From contig DASYQS010000064.1 of NCBI GenBank assembly GCA_036005185.1, forward strand, positions 62,001 to 126,000: a stretch of DNA of 64,000 bases, read 5' to 3'. The DNA comes from VBAU01 sp036005185. GTDB taxonomy: Bacteria; Bacteroidota; Bacteroidia; Chitinophagales; Chitinophagaceae. Positions 27,695 through 36,069 of this stretch are shown here, in pieces. Both the position numbers and the translations under genes were made by a program. A model generated the notes under the pieces. That model had not been told where the DNA came from. It saw only the letters and a program-made list of their open reading frames with translations, and ran no database searches. Position 1 is the stretch's first letter, and the number at the start of each line of letters is the position of its first letter.

Positions 27695-29194
27695 TTAAAA
27701 TCCTTCGGTTTCAGGTTGGCGATATTTCCAAAGAATTTGCAGGACTTTCAATTCATAAGGCTTCCAGTATAAACCTGTACGATAGCGAAGGGTAGCTATC
27801 CCTCTTAAAAAATTTCTTTTGAATTTATTCAACCTTAGGTCAGTTACAGTAGGATAATATCCATTCAATACAGTTTCAAAATCTTTTATTTTGTTGATCA
27901 TGTATGGTTTTAGCCAAGGTGTGAGCGGATTTCGATGAAGATCAAAATTTTCCCATTGCGGGTTTGTCCATTCATCCAGCGTTTTTGGAAAATGAAAGCC
28001 TGATTTAATCACATCGTGCGATAATTGCGAACCTTCGGTGGGCACGGGGCTGTAAACATAAATGATGATCTCGGTTTTAGGATTTATTTCCTTTATCTCA
28101 CGAATAAATTGAATATCGAAATCAATTTGTTTGTTCACCTCTTCTTCTGTGTCCGCAGGAGTTCCGACCACGAATGAATATTCAGGAATAATATCAAACT
28201 TTGACATACGGGCGGCAAAGCGTTTTATTTGCTCACCCGATTGAGTGCCTCCCTTGTCCATTTTTTTTAACATTTCATCATTGCCGCTTTCGGCCCCGTG
28301 AAAGATCATCTTGCATCCTGCTTCCCGCATGAGAGATAAGCTTTCATCGGAATATTTATCAATCGTATCTATTCTCCCCTCACCCCACCAAACAAGATTT
28401 TCATTTTTTATCAGTTTTGAAAATTCTACGATTCGTTTTTCTGATACAAAAAAATTACTGTCATAAAATTCTACGGCATTGATCCCGTATTTTTCTTTTA
28501 CTTGCTTTATATCATCATACATTTTTTCTGCTGAGCGACCCTTCCATCGTGCATTGTAAATAGGAACAACTCCGCAGAAAGCACAAGTGAATGGGCAGCC
28601 CACACTGCTGTGATAAGCAAAAGTTTTTGTTCCCAGCACCGTTTTACCAATGTATTTTCTCATTGGATAAAACTTATTTAATTTTTCGTAAGGCAACGGC
28701 GGCAAATTATCCTGGTCATAAAGCTCATCTTTTTTTGTTTTAATAATGGTGTTACTTTCTTTAAAAACTAGATTAGGGATGTGATGAGTTGAAGAACGAG
28801 TTTGAATGGCATCCATTAACATTGGAAATGCGACATCTCCGGGACCGTAAATAATATAATCAATATAACCAGAGTTTATCGATACTTGGCTGTGGTTGGA
28901 AGCAAAGTACCCTCCCCAAACAATTTTTATGTGTGGATATTTTTTTCTAATCTCTTTTGTCAAGGGAATGGCCTGTTTTAATTGGGGCCCTGGCATCACC
29001 GTGCAGGCAAACACGTGGTAATCGCCCGTATCAAGATAGGCAAGCAAAACTTTTAAAGGGTTTTTTTCGAGATTACCATCCACAATGGCATAATCATACT
29101 TACCCTCAATCGAAGCGGCAATAGAGAGGATAGAATTGGGAACCCTTGCTTTTGTTTCGGCAGCGCGGGGGTTAAATAATAGGATCTTGTTCAT
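27695..29194 (-). CDS. Radical SAM protein with N-terminal B12-binding-like domain (paralogue B)
   Basis: The protein has 499 residues. The N-terminal half has the B12-binding-type Rossmann pattern (YAIVDGNLEKN, VWGGYFASNHSQV, YIDYIIYGPGD) without a DxHxxG motif. The radical SAM core has CPFTCAFC, FYDSNFFV, WGEGRIDTI, FHGAESGNDEMLKKMDKGG and SFVVGTPADTEEEV. The C-terminal region (about 420-499) is basic and of unknown role. It leads a run of six tightly packed minus-strand genes down to 22942. It shares architecture with paralogue A but differs clearly in the C-terminal third, which suggests related reactions on different intermediates. No substrate is known. Confidence 0.88.
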   Translation of the reverse strand: MNKILLFNPRAAETKARVPNSILSIAASIEGKYDYAIVDGNLEKNPLKVLLAYLDTGDYHVFACTVMPGPQLKQAIPLTKEIRKKYPHIKIVWGGYFASNHSQVSINSGYIDYIIYGPGDVAFPMLMDAIQTRSSTHHIPNLVFKESNTIIKTKKDELYDQDNLPPLPYEKLNKFYPMRKYIGKTVLGTKTFAYHSSVGCPFTCAFCGVVPIYNARWKGRSAEKMYDDIKQVKEKYGINAVEFYDSNFFVSEKRIVEFSKLIKNENLVWWGEGRIDTIDKYSDESLSLMREAGCKMIFHGAESGNDEMLKKMDKGGTQSGEQIKRFAARMSKFDIIPEYSFVVGTPADTEEEVNKQIDFDIQFIREIKEINPKTEIIIYVYSPVPTEGSQLSHDVIKSGFHFPKTLDEWTNPQWENFDLHRNPLTPWLKPYMINKIKDFETVLNGYYPTVTDLRLNKFKRNFLRGIATLRYRTGLYWKPYELKVLQILWKYRQPETEGF

Positions 29195-29311
29195 TAAAAA
29201 ACAGATTATAGTCGGTTGTTAATCCTATCGGATTATTTTGCGAATAAGTTGCTTGAAATCTGAGGTTTATAAGTTTCTTGGTTTCCACTTATAGAAGGGC
29301 TTTAATAGGTA

Positions 29312-29370
29312 TTAAAAGGCACTCCAACACCTTGAACAACTGGCAGTAATTCAGCTGCGTTCAGGATTCT
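29312..29370 (-). pseudogene. Orphan 3' tail of a SPASM radical SAM gene
   Basis: Read on the minus strand this reads RILNAAELLP, then after a one-base shift CSRCWSAF and stop (29312-29314). The intact SPASM gene at 31036 ends KDLLNAGGLFPACSRCCSAF and stop. Twelve of the 17 residues compared from the leucine onward match, including both cysteines and the exact ending. The body of the gene is missing. The remaining part of the 29195-29388 gap shows nothing else, in particular no precursor-peptide-like frame. Confidence 0.65.
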
Positions 29371-29388
29371 ATTACTTCCAGGCTGGTT

Positions 29389-30321
29389 TTAAAGTATATT
29401 ATATTCAATATCTCTCCCTTTTTGATGTAGCCAATGCAAAAAATGAATATGGTATAATGACCTTGTTTTCGGGTTTAAAATAACTTCATTTATAATTTCT
29501 CCCCACATTAACATGTGGCTCCCAAGATTTACTGTTTTAAGAATTTGAATCTCTTTATAACTTTCTGCCCATTCAGGAATGTAAAAGCCAAATATTTTAG
29601 ATTGCGAAACTTTGAATGGAAGTTCGGTAATCAAAGGAGGAGTTTTACTATGATGACTTCCCAATTTATAAATGGTTTCTTTATAAGAAAAAGATACTTC
29701 AGACACTGTTATTTTTTTTGTTTCAAGAATCGCAGGAAGAGTTTTGTTGGTATTTTTTAACCCCAATGCCATTCTTTTACTTGCCTCAATTTCACCAATC
29801 AAATCCATAGGAAATATATTGTAATGATTGTCCGACTTAAAAGAAGTAATTCTAACTTTTCTCGGATAACTATATGCCGTTACAAGTGATTTGAATTTTT
29901 TAAAGGGAAAATTTGGCTTTTTATAATAACGGTGAAATAAAAAGTGAATTTTAAAAAAATTAAGGTGATGGAGCTTTGAATTTTTTAATTGCAGGAGCAG
30001 CAAAGCGCCTGTTTCTTCCTCAATTTTATCAATTAGCTCAAGTTCAGCCGTTGCTACTTTTTTTTTATAGGCATTTGAATCTATAAAAGTCAGTTTGCAT
30101 TTTTTTAATTTAACCAACTCAGCTTTAATTTTTTCATCTTCTACCCACACTCCAAAAACAAGCGGTTCAAGACAAAGGACCCATTGATTTTGTGAAACGT
30201 CGGACAGATTATTGTTGACGTCAAGATAAATCCGCTCTTTAATGTAATCTATTACAGATATGGTGGCATACTCAGAGATTTGCTCCTCTCCTGTTAATAT
30301 TTTTCTAATCAGTTTTTTCAC
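29389..30321 (-). CDS. Possible flavin-reductase-like split-barrel protein
   Basis: The GTG at 30321 is chosen because it overlaps the upstream stop as GTGA. An upstream TTG at 30345 is an alternative. The 310-residue product has no secretion signal. The C-terminal half (about 155-300) has features of FMN-binding split barrels of the flavin reductase family: DNHYNIFPMDLIGEI, then MALGLKNTNKTL, PFKVSQSKIFGFYI and LGSHMLMWGEIINE, which matches the family's late G-x-H-x-x-x-x-G-E motif. The N-terminal part (about 20-110) is unassigned. If right, it could supply reduced flavin or carry out an FMN-dependent step next to the radical-SAM enzymes. The similarity is distant and other split-barrel roles are possible. 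Confidence 0.5.
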   Translation of the reverse strand: MKKLIRKILTGEEQISEYATISVIDYIKERIYLDVNNNLSDVSQNQWVLCLEPLVFGVWVEDEKIKAELVKLKKCKLTFIDSNAYKKKVATAELELIDKIEEETGALLLLQLKNSKLHHLNFFKIHFLFHRYYKKPNFPFKKFKSLVTAYSYPRKVRITSFKSDNHYNIFPMDLIGEIEASKRMALGLKNTNKTLPAILETKKITVSEVSFSYKETIYKLGSHHSKTPPLITELPFKVSQSKIFGFYIPEWAESYKEIQILKTVNLGSHMLMWGEIINEVILNPKTRSLYHIHFLHWLHQKGRDIEYNIL

Positions 30322-31034
30322 TTTCTTACAAGGTGGATCCAACAAAAGCCGTGTTTATCCCAGCGCTCTTTGTTTTTGAATTCAAAAAATTTCTCAGAAG
30401 CATCTTTAATCGCTTTATCAGTATGAATATATACTGTCTGTCGATGCTGATTATAATGTATGTAAAATTTGAATGGAAGATGGAAAATTAACGACGAGAC
30501 TGCTTTCCGTTTTGATTGTTTCATCATTTTTTCGAAACCATTATCCAGGATTAATGCGATAAAATCTGCGCCAGGTCGCATAACTGTTGCTAGATTCTTA
30601 AAGAATGTTTTTATATCAGCGATACAATTAAGTACTGCGAAATTGCAAAGAACGGCATCTACTTTTTCTGCAAATGGAAGTTGTGAGGACCAGTTATGGA
30701 AATCAGTTTGCGGTGTATGCAGAAAAAGAATCTGGTTGTTTTGTTTATAATTATCAATTGCTATTTCTTTCATTTTATTAGATGGCTCACAAAAAATGAC
30801 CCTATAATTATTTGATGTCAGCCATTCTAGATCAAGTCCTGTTCCTCCTCCAAAATCAAGCACTAATCCATTCGAAACAATACTCTTAAACTTCTCTTCC
30901 ATTCGCTCTCTGATAATTGTATTGTTTTTGTCTTTAGTTATTTTATCATATTCATTGGCTATTTGATCATAGTAAAATATGTTTTCTTTATGCATTTCCA
31001 TAAACTTGTTGATGAATTCTGCTTTATTGCTCAT
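30318..31034 (-). CDS. Class I SAM-dependent methyltransferase
   Basis: The ATG at 31034 follows the upstream stop with one base between (TAGAATG), so it is preferred over an upstream in-frame start at 31085. The 238-residue protein has YYDQIANEYDKIT (typical N-terminal entry helix of ubiE-like methyltransferases), motif I LVLDFGGGTGLDLEWL, motif II VIFCEPSNKMKEIA and AVLCNFAVLNCIADIKTFF. It pairs with the SPASM gene upstream and the split-barrel gene downstream. This SPASM plus methyltransferase pairing mirrors the arrangement at 25268-27026. Acceptor unknown. Confidence 0.85.
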   Translation of the reverse strand: MSNKAEFINKFMEMHKENIFYYDQIANEYDKITKDKNNTIIRERMEEKFKSIVSNGLVLDFGGGTGLDLEWLTSNNYRVIFCEPSNKMKEIAIDNYKQNNQILFLHTPQTDFHNWSSQLPFAEKVDAVLCNFAVLNCIADIKTFFKNLATVMRPGADFIALILDNGFEKMMKQSKRKAVSSLIFHLPFKFYIHYNQHRQTVYIHTDKAIKDASEKFFEFKNKERWDKHGFCWIHLVRK

Positions 31035-31035
31035 T

Positions 31036-32109
31036 CTAAAAAGCACTGCAACATCTTGAACAAGCTGGGAATAGTCCGCCAGCATTCAACAAATCTTTTC
31101 TGAATTTAGAAACAATTTCGCTGTTCCAGATTTGCCGCAAATTATTTTTATATAAATTCCCTATAGGAATGTTATAACACCTGCCATGTGCGGGTATCAC
31201 AGTTCCGTCGGACTTGATCATTATGTTGCGAAACATATCGTTACATTTTTTTCCTATAAAGATCTCAGGCATTTTATAAAATATTTCCAAACCTTTATAA
31301 GAATTAATTTCTGGTGAAAAGGTTACCGGAAAGGAATAATGCGATGATCTTATCTCTTGTATTTCTTTCCATAAAATATCAATATCAATTAATTCAATAT
31401 TGCTTCCAGTTATGTTAGAAATTGTTGCAGGATAAGTATTACCATAAATGTTGTTATGCTTTTCAACTACTTGATCGGTGGTAAAGTTATTATGCATAAA
31501 GCCGAGTCGCTTTAAAGGAAAATTTGAAAAAAAATCGGCAAATTTTTTCAGATATCCTGTATTCCACTCCGTGATTGTACAGAATATGGATACCTCGGGC
31601 CGTTGAGCATTGGAGAATATCTCCTCCATTCCATCACAAGCTCTTTGGAAAGAGCTCTTATGCCCTCTAATGAAATTGTGAATCTCTTCAGGCCCATCAA
31701 GCGATATATTTAAATCTTTCAAACCAGCTTTGCATAGTTCATCTGCATGTTTTGTTAATGTAAGAGCATTCGTTGTAATTGATGTGTAAAGTTTTTTTGA
31801 TTCCGCATAATATAAAGATTCGGCGAGATGGGGATATATTAATGGTTCAGTAAAAGCATAACCAATTTTTACCTTTGGAAAGTTTTTTGCGGCATCGTTC
31901 ATTATTTGTTTCAAAAGTTCTAAAGGCATGTTTAGAGGTTGTGTACCTACAAGATTTATTGAGAAATTACTTTGTGTGTACCCGGTACCAACATCGCACA
32001 TTTTACAATGTAAATTGCAAATATTATTTACGCCCAGGACCAACCATTCGGGACCAAAAAAAAGTTTAGCAGGATAGAACCTTGTATTTACTTTTTTTAG
32101 TAAAAGCAT
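31036..32109 (-). CDS. SPASM-type radical SAM protein (second)
   Basis: The 357-residue protein has the cluster motif CNLHCKMC, YAFTEPLIYPHLAE in place of the usual GGEP-type strand, TSITTNALTL, LNISLDGPEEIHNFIRGH and a C-terminal auxiliary-cluster region CNDMF, SDGTVIPAHGRCYNIPIGNLYKNNLRQIW and CSRCCSAF at the very end. It is the first gene of the minus-strand radical-SAM operon, with 171 bp to the divergent glycosyltransferase gene at 32281. A broken copy of its last 18 or so codons sits at 29312. It differs from the SPASM protein at 25268 in the cysteine spacing of the tail. Substrate unknown. Confidence 0.86.
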   Translation of the reverse strand: MLLLKKVNTRFYPAKLFFGPEWLVLGVNNICNLHCKMCDVGTGYTQSNFSINLVGTQPLNMPLELLKQIMNDAAKNFPKVKIGYAFTEPLIYPHLAESLYYAESKKLYTSITTNALTLTKHADELCKAGLKDLNISLDGPEEIHNFIRGHKSSFQRACDGMEEIFSNAQRPEVSIFCTITEWNTGYLKKFADFFSNFPLKRLGFMHNNFTTDQVVEKHNNIYGNTYPATISNITGSNIELIDIDILWKEIQEIRSSHYSFPVTFSPEINSYKGLEIFYKMPEIFIGKKCNDMFRNIMIKSDGTVIPAHGRCYNIPIGNLYKNNLRQIWNSEIVSKFRKDLLNAGGLFPACSRCCSAF

Positions 32110-32280
32110 TAACTATTCCAGATTATTACTAATTTTTATGGGAATTTTAAAATTTCTAATAGCTTTTCCAATTCATAATCGAATAAAAAGACTTTATAGT
32201 TGCTACAATCGCCGTGAATGATAAAATTACCGATTTAGCATTGTAAATTATATTTGGAGGCTTATTGAAGATTTATTTTA

Positions 32281-33381
32281 ATGCGATTTGTATTTCTTAG
32301 TTATAATTATTCCCCTGATATCGATTCCCCTGAAAATTGGTTTGGTCGGGTCAGCCCCTATATTGGTTCATTAGAATGTCTGGCAAAAGAAAATGAGATC
32401 ATACGTATCGAGCAAATCAATTATAAAGGCAAGCTGATTAACAATGGCATCCAGTATTTTTTTGAGGACTATGGTAAAAAGAAATTATACTTTCCCAGAT
32501 CTTTACATCGTTTTGTAAAAAGTCTTAAGCCCGACATCGTTGTTGTAAATGGAACTCATTATCCCTTGCAAACTATTCAGCTCCGAAGCTCCCTCGGCAG
32601 AAAGGCTAAAATTATTGTTCAGCATCATGCTGAAAAGCCTTTTTACGGCATCAAAAAATACCTGCAATGGTGGGCCAGCTTAACTGTAAATGCTTATCTT
32701 TTTGCGTCGCGTGAAATGGGTCTTGAATGGACAGAAAAAGGGAATATATCTTCTGCCCAAAAAATCCATGAAGTGATGGAAGTGTCTTCTTTTTTTTATG
32801 TAACGGATAGACTACAGGCAAGGGGAGAAACAAAAGCAGAAGGCAGCCCGGTATTTTTATGGGTGGGCCGTTTAAATCAGAATAAAGATCCAATGACCGT
32901 GGTTAACGCTTTTTTGGAATTTTTATCCATCCATTCAGCAGCCAGGTTGTATATGCTCTATCATACTGATGAGCTTTTGGAAGCTATAAAGAGCCTGCTT
33001 GCAAACGATCCCCGTAATAAAAACAAGATTAGTTTGATTGGCCGGGTAGCACATGATGAAATGATGGACTGGATGAATAGTGCTGATTTTATTGTTTCCG
33101 GGTCTCATTACGAAGGAAGTGGAACCGCTGTTTGCGAGGCAATGTCCTGCGGCTGCATACCTGTTGTGACAAATATTTTTTCATTCAGGGCGATGACAAA
33201 TTATGGTGAGTGTGGGATATTGTACGAACCAGGTAATGAACTAGCTTTATTATCTGCTTTAAAACAAACGATGCAAATGAATACAGAGGCAGAAAAAAAT
33301 AAAGTGCTTCAACAGTTCAGGAAAAAACTTTCTTTCGATGCAATAGCAGCAAAAATTCAGGAAGTGGCGGCTTCCTTATAA
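32281..33381 (+). CDS. GT4-type glycosyltransferase
   Basis: The 366-residue protein has the GT-B C-terminal signature: FLWVGRLNQNKDP, SLIGRVAHDEMMDWMNSADF and GSHYEGSGTAVCEAMSCGCIPVV with the E-x7-E pair. The N-terminal half is divergent. It would act in the cytoplasm, adding a sugar to a lipid-linked or small acceptor. A TATATTTG element at 32249-32256 upstream could be a -7 promoter box, but no matching -33 box is obvious. It is the only plus-strand gene between two minus-strand blocks and overlaps the next gene's 3' end by 25 bp, tail to tail. Confidence 0.88.
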   Translation: MRFVFLSYNYSPDIDSPENWFGRVSPYIGSLECLAKENEIIRIEQINYKGKLINNGIQYFFEDYGKKKLYFPRSLHRFVKSLKPDIVVVNGTHYPLQTIQLRSSLGRKAKIIVQHHAEKPFYGIKKYLQWWASLTVNAYLFASREMGLEWTEKGNISSAQKIHEVMEVSSFFYVTDRLQARGETKAEGSPVFLWVGRLNQNKDPMTVVNAFLEFLSIHSAARLYMLYHTDELLEAIKSLLANDPRNKNKISLIGRVAHDEMMDWMNSADFIVSGSHYEGSGTAVCEAMSCGCIPVVTNIFSFRAMTNYGECGILYEPGNELALLSALKQTMQMNTEAEKNKVLQQFRKKLSFDAIAAKIQEVAASL

Positions 33382-34439
33382 TTAAATAATTTCATAATTG
33401 ATCTTACTGTATCATTCATAGAGTATGGAATTACCGGCTGGTGATCTGTTTTTTCATTTTTTAAAATTTCATTTGCTTTATCCACCATTTCCTTTTTTGT
33501 TTTTATAATATGCCAGTGATCAATTTTTTGTTTCATGGGCTGAATAAAACTTATGACATGGGCTCCTGCAGACAGAGCTTCCAGGCAAACTACTCCAAAA
33601 CCTTCATACGAAGATGGATGAAGAAATATTTTTGTTCTTTTCATTAACTGTAATACTTCTTCATGTGGCAATTCGCCCGTCAATGTAACATTTTCATTTA
33701 CTCCAAGCTTATTGATCAATAACTGCAGCTTGTTTTTTTCAGGACCTCTTCCGCAAACCAATGCATGAATATCCGGCTTTGATTTTTTTAATTCTGCTGC
33801 AACTTCAATAGAAATTTCATATTGTTTGAGAGGAATCAAAGAACCCGCACCAAGTAAGTCAATATCTCTTTTTATTGACCCGGTTGAAAATTTATTTTGA
33901 CCAATTCCTAAAGGAATAATATGAGGCGGCGTTACAGAATGATTTTTTTTAAATTCTGATTGTATAAAATCTGAAAGGGCAATTAGCTCATCGGCCTGTG
34001 GTTTAATATAGGTTACATACCGGTTATTTTTTTTTGCATCCTGCCCGAAAATCCAGCAATAATGTTTGATAGAGTATTTTTTCCCAAATTTTTTTCCAAT
34101 AAAAGCACATTGCCCATACCAAAAGCTAAGCAAACCAATAATATTATTCTCATCTTTGATCTTTTTAAGAGTTTTATTTATATCCCGCCATAAAAACAGT
34201 TTTACGATCCTGGATTTCTTCCATCCATTGAAACTTATAACTTTAATTTTGTTCCACATATATTCTGACCTGGAGAAGGGGTATTCAAATGCAATTACAA
34301 TTATATTAAGTGATGGAAATTTTTTTTTTAGTGTCTGGACAAATAATTGTTGCGCCGGCAAACAAGTAGTATCTTCTTCGCTGGCGGGAAACCCCGGTGA
34401 TAGGATTATTAAAGTTTGCTTATCCTTTGTCAAGATCAA
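33357..34439 (-). CDS. GT4-type glycosyltransferase
   Basis: The 360-residue frame starts at a TTG on 34439 (another TTG lies 6 bp on), and there is no ATG before the first conserved strand LIILSPGFPASEED. The GT-B C-terminal domain shows LLGAGSLIPLKQYEI, ALVCGRGPEKNKL, VTLTGELPHEEVLQLM and HPSSYEGFGVVCLEALSAGAHVI. The start lies inside the last 20 bp of the ABC transporter gene, which suggests translational coupling. Role: addition of a sugar to the polysaccharide repeat unit or a glycolipid. Donor and linkage unknown. Confidence 0.86.
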   Translation of the reverse strand: MILTKDKQTLIILSPGFPASEEDTTCLPAQQLFVQTLKKKFPSLNIIVIAFEYPFSRSEYMWNKIKVISFNGWKKSRIVKLFLWRDINKTLKKIKDENNIIGLLSFWYGQCAFIGKKFGKKYSIKHYCWIFGQDAKKNNRYVTYIKPQADELIALSDFIQSEFKKNHSVTPPHIIPLGIGQNKFSTGSIKRDIDLLGAGSLIPLKQYEISIEVAAELKKSKPDIHALVCGRGPEKNKLQLLINKLGVNENVTLTGELPHEEVLQLMKRTKIFLHPSSYEGFGVVCLEALSAGAHVISFIQPMKQKIDHWHIIKTKKEMVDKANEILKNEKTDHQPVIPYSMNDTVRSIMKLFNYKEAATS

Positions 34440-36069
34440 TGATTTTAGTGCAGAATGATAAACTCTCTTTATTGTGAGTAATGAGTATGATCATTTTTCC
34501 TTTTTTGGATAGTTCTTCTAAGTGCTGAAGCAAACATCTTTCTGATTCGTTATCTAATTCACTGAATGGCTCATCCAGAAGAATTATATTGGCATTCTTA
34601 TATAACGCTCTGGCAAAAGCAATACGCTGCCGTTGTCCCCCGCTAAGGTTTTTACCGTTTTCTGCTATCGTCGCGTTAACACCTTCTGTATATTTATTCA
34701 AAATATTGTCAATACCGGTAATTGATATCAGCGCATCCAGTTTTTGATGATCGATACGTTCATCTAATGTAATGTTCTTTGCAATTGAGTCATGAATAAA
34801 AAACGGCTGTTGCTTTATATACGAAATCTGATTCCAATATCGCTGAAGACCATTTGTATTACCGGTAGCACCATTTATTAAAACGGTTCCTGATCCTGGT
34901 TTTAAAAAGCCGAGCAATAAATTAAGAAGAGTCGTTTTTCCTTTTCCTGATCCACCAACTATACCAACGAGATCTCCTTTTGCTATCTTAAAGGAAAGAT
35001 CTGTCAGCAGTTTTTCATTTTCAAACTCAAAACAAACATTTTTAAACTCAATACAATCAACCGCTCTTTCTTCGAAATCCACTTCCTTTAAGTACCCTGT
35101 AAGAACCAGATTGTTCATGGTATATGAGTAGGCTTTTATCTGCCCCATACTATTTAAAATTTTTACAATACCAGGAATTATCTTATAGGCGGCAGCCATA
35201 AAAGCTCCAATTGTTAAAATTCCAATAGAACTATCGGTGGTAAGAGAATTAATTACTATTAACAAAAACAATCCTCCAATGGCAAACACTTCGATGAGGC
35301 GGGGGGGAAGACTTTGCATAATTTGCTGTTCAGCGAGGTTGATACCTTGTTGCTTTCGAAAATTTACAAACCGGTTAATAAAAAAATTCTTTTTCTGATA
35401 AATATTACTTTCCACAAATCCCGCAATTGCTTCCGTAAGATGTTGCATCACTTTTTCATGAGTTGCTTTCATTGAAGCACGAATGAAGTGCGATCTTTTT
35501 TTCATCATGAAGGCGAGCAGTATAACCGGAGGCAATAACACGAGAAGTAGCAGGGAAAACAATACAGGTCTGAAAATGATTATAGGAATAAAAGTGATTA
35601 TAATGAGAACGGTTTGGCTGATTATCTGTTGAAATCCTCTTAGAACATAATGGGCGAACTCAACAGTGTCGTGATTAATAGTACGGCTGTGAATGGATGA
35701 ATCGATGGTGTTATAATCTGAGTAACTCCCATTAGCGTAGATTAATAATTTTTGTTCAGATAGCCTTGAAGAAACTTCATACACAAAATAGTATTGCTTT
35801 TTAATAACAAGAAATGCAAACCAGTTTTTCAGAGCAAATAAAAGAAAAAAAAGACCGATTAAAAAGATGGGTTGTTTGCCAAGCAGTTTAATAAAGAGAG
35901 AATCGACATAAGCAGGTTTCACCTGCGCATAGGAGTCTATTAAAAATAATAATAAAACGAGAAAGGCGATGTCAAGTATGCTTACTATCACATCAAGTAT
36001 GATAAGCAGAAACATTTTTCGCTTTTCTTTTGTTTGCAGAATGGTAAAGATATTTTTTACAAATTGCAT
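34420..36069 (-). CDS. ABC transporter, fused membrane and ATPase domains (PglK/MsbA-like flippase)
   Basis: The protein has 549 residues. The first 320 hold about six membrane helices, beginning with the family-typical FTILQTKEKRKMFLLIILDVIVS. The ATPase domain has Walker A GGSGKGKTTLLN, signature LSGGQRQRIAFARAL and Walker B IILLDEPFSELD. The Walker A reads GxxGKGKT, with Lys where many have Ser. No Wzx-type flippase was seen in the cluster, so this is the likely exporter or flippase of the lipid-linked glycan. Its first 77 bp overlap the end of the GT2 gene. A later ATG at 36015 would cut the overlap to 23 bp but remove conserved N-terminal residues. Confidence 0.9.
   Translation of the reverse strand: MQFVKNIFTILQTKEKRKMFLLIILDVIVSILDIAFLVLLLFLIDSYAQVKPAYVDSLFIKLLGKQPIFLIGLFFLLFALKNWFAFLVIKKQYYFVYEVSSRLSEQKLLIYANGSYSDYNTIDSSIHSRTINHDTVEFAHYVLRGFQQIISQTVLIIITFIPIIIFRPVLFSLLLLVLLPPVILLAFMMKKRSHFIRASMKATHEKVMQHLTEAIAGFVESNIYQKKNFFINRFVNFRKQQGINLAEQQIMQSLPPRLIEVFAIGGLFLLIVINSLTTDSSIGILTIGAFMAAAYKIIPGIVKILNSMGQIKAYSYTMNNLVLTGYLKEVDFEERAVDCIEFKNVCFEFENEKLLTDLSFKIAKGDLVGIVGGSGKGKTTLLNLLLGFLKPGSGTVLINGATGNTNGLQRYWNQISYIKQQPFFIHDSIAKNITLDERIDHQKLDALISITGIDNILNKYTEGVNATIAENGKNLSGGQRQRIAFARALYKNANIILLDEPFSELDNESERCLLQHLEELSKKGKMIILITHNKESLSFCTKIIDLDKG

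Noticed and set aside
29195..29388. RiPP precursor peptide for the SPASM enzymes
   Set aside because: The gaps at 29195-29388 and 32110-32280 contain no Cys- or Gly-rich small frame with a leader; the first holds only the SPASM tail relic.
32110..32280. Cobalamin riboswitch ahead of the B12-type radical-SAM operon
   Set aside because: No B12-box-like sequence or extended conserved structure was seen, and the gap is too short for a full element.
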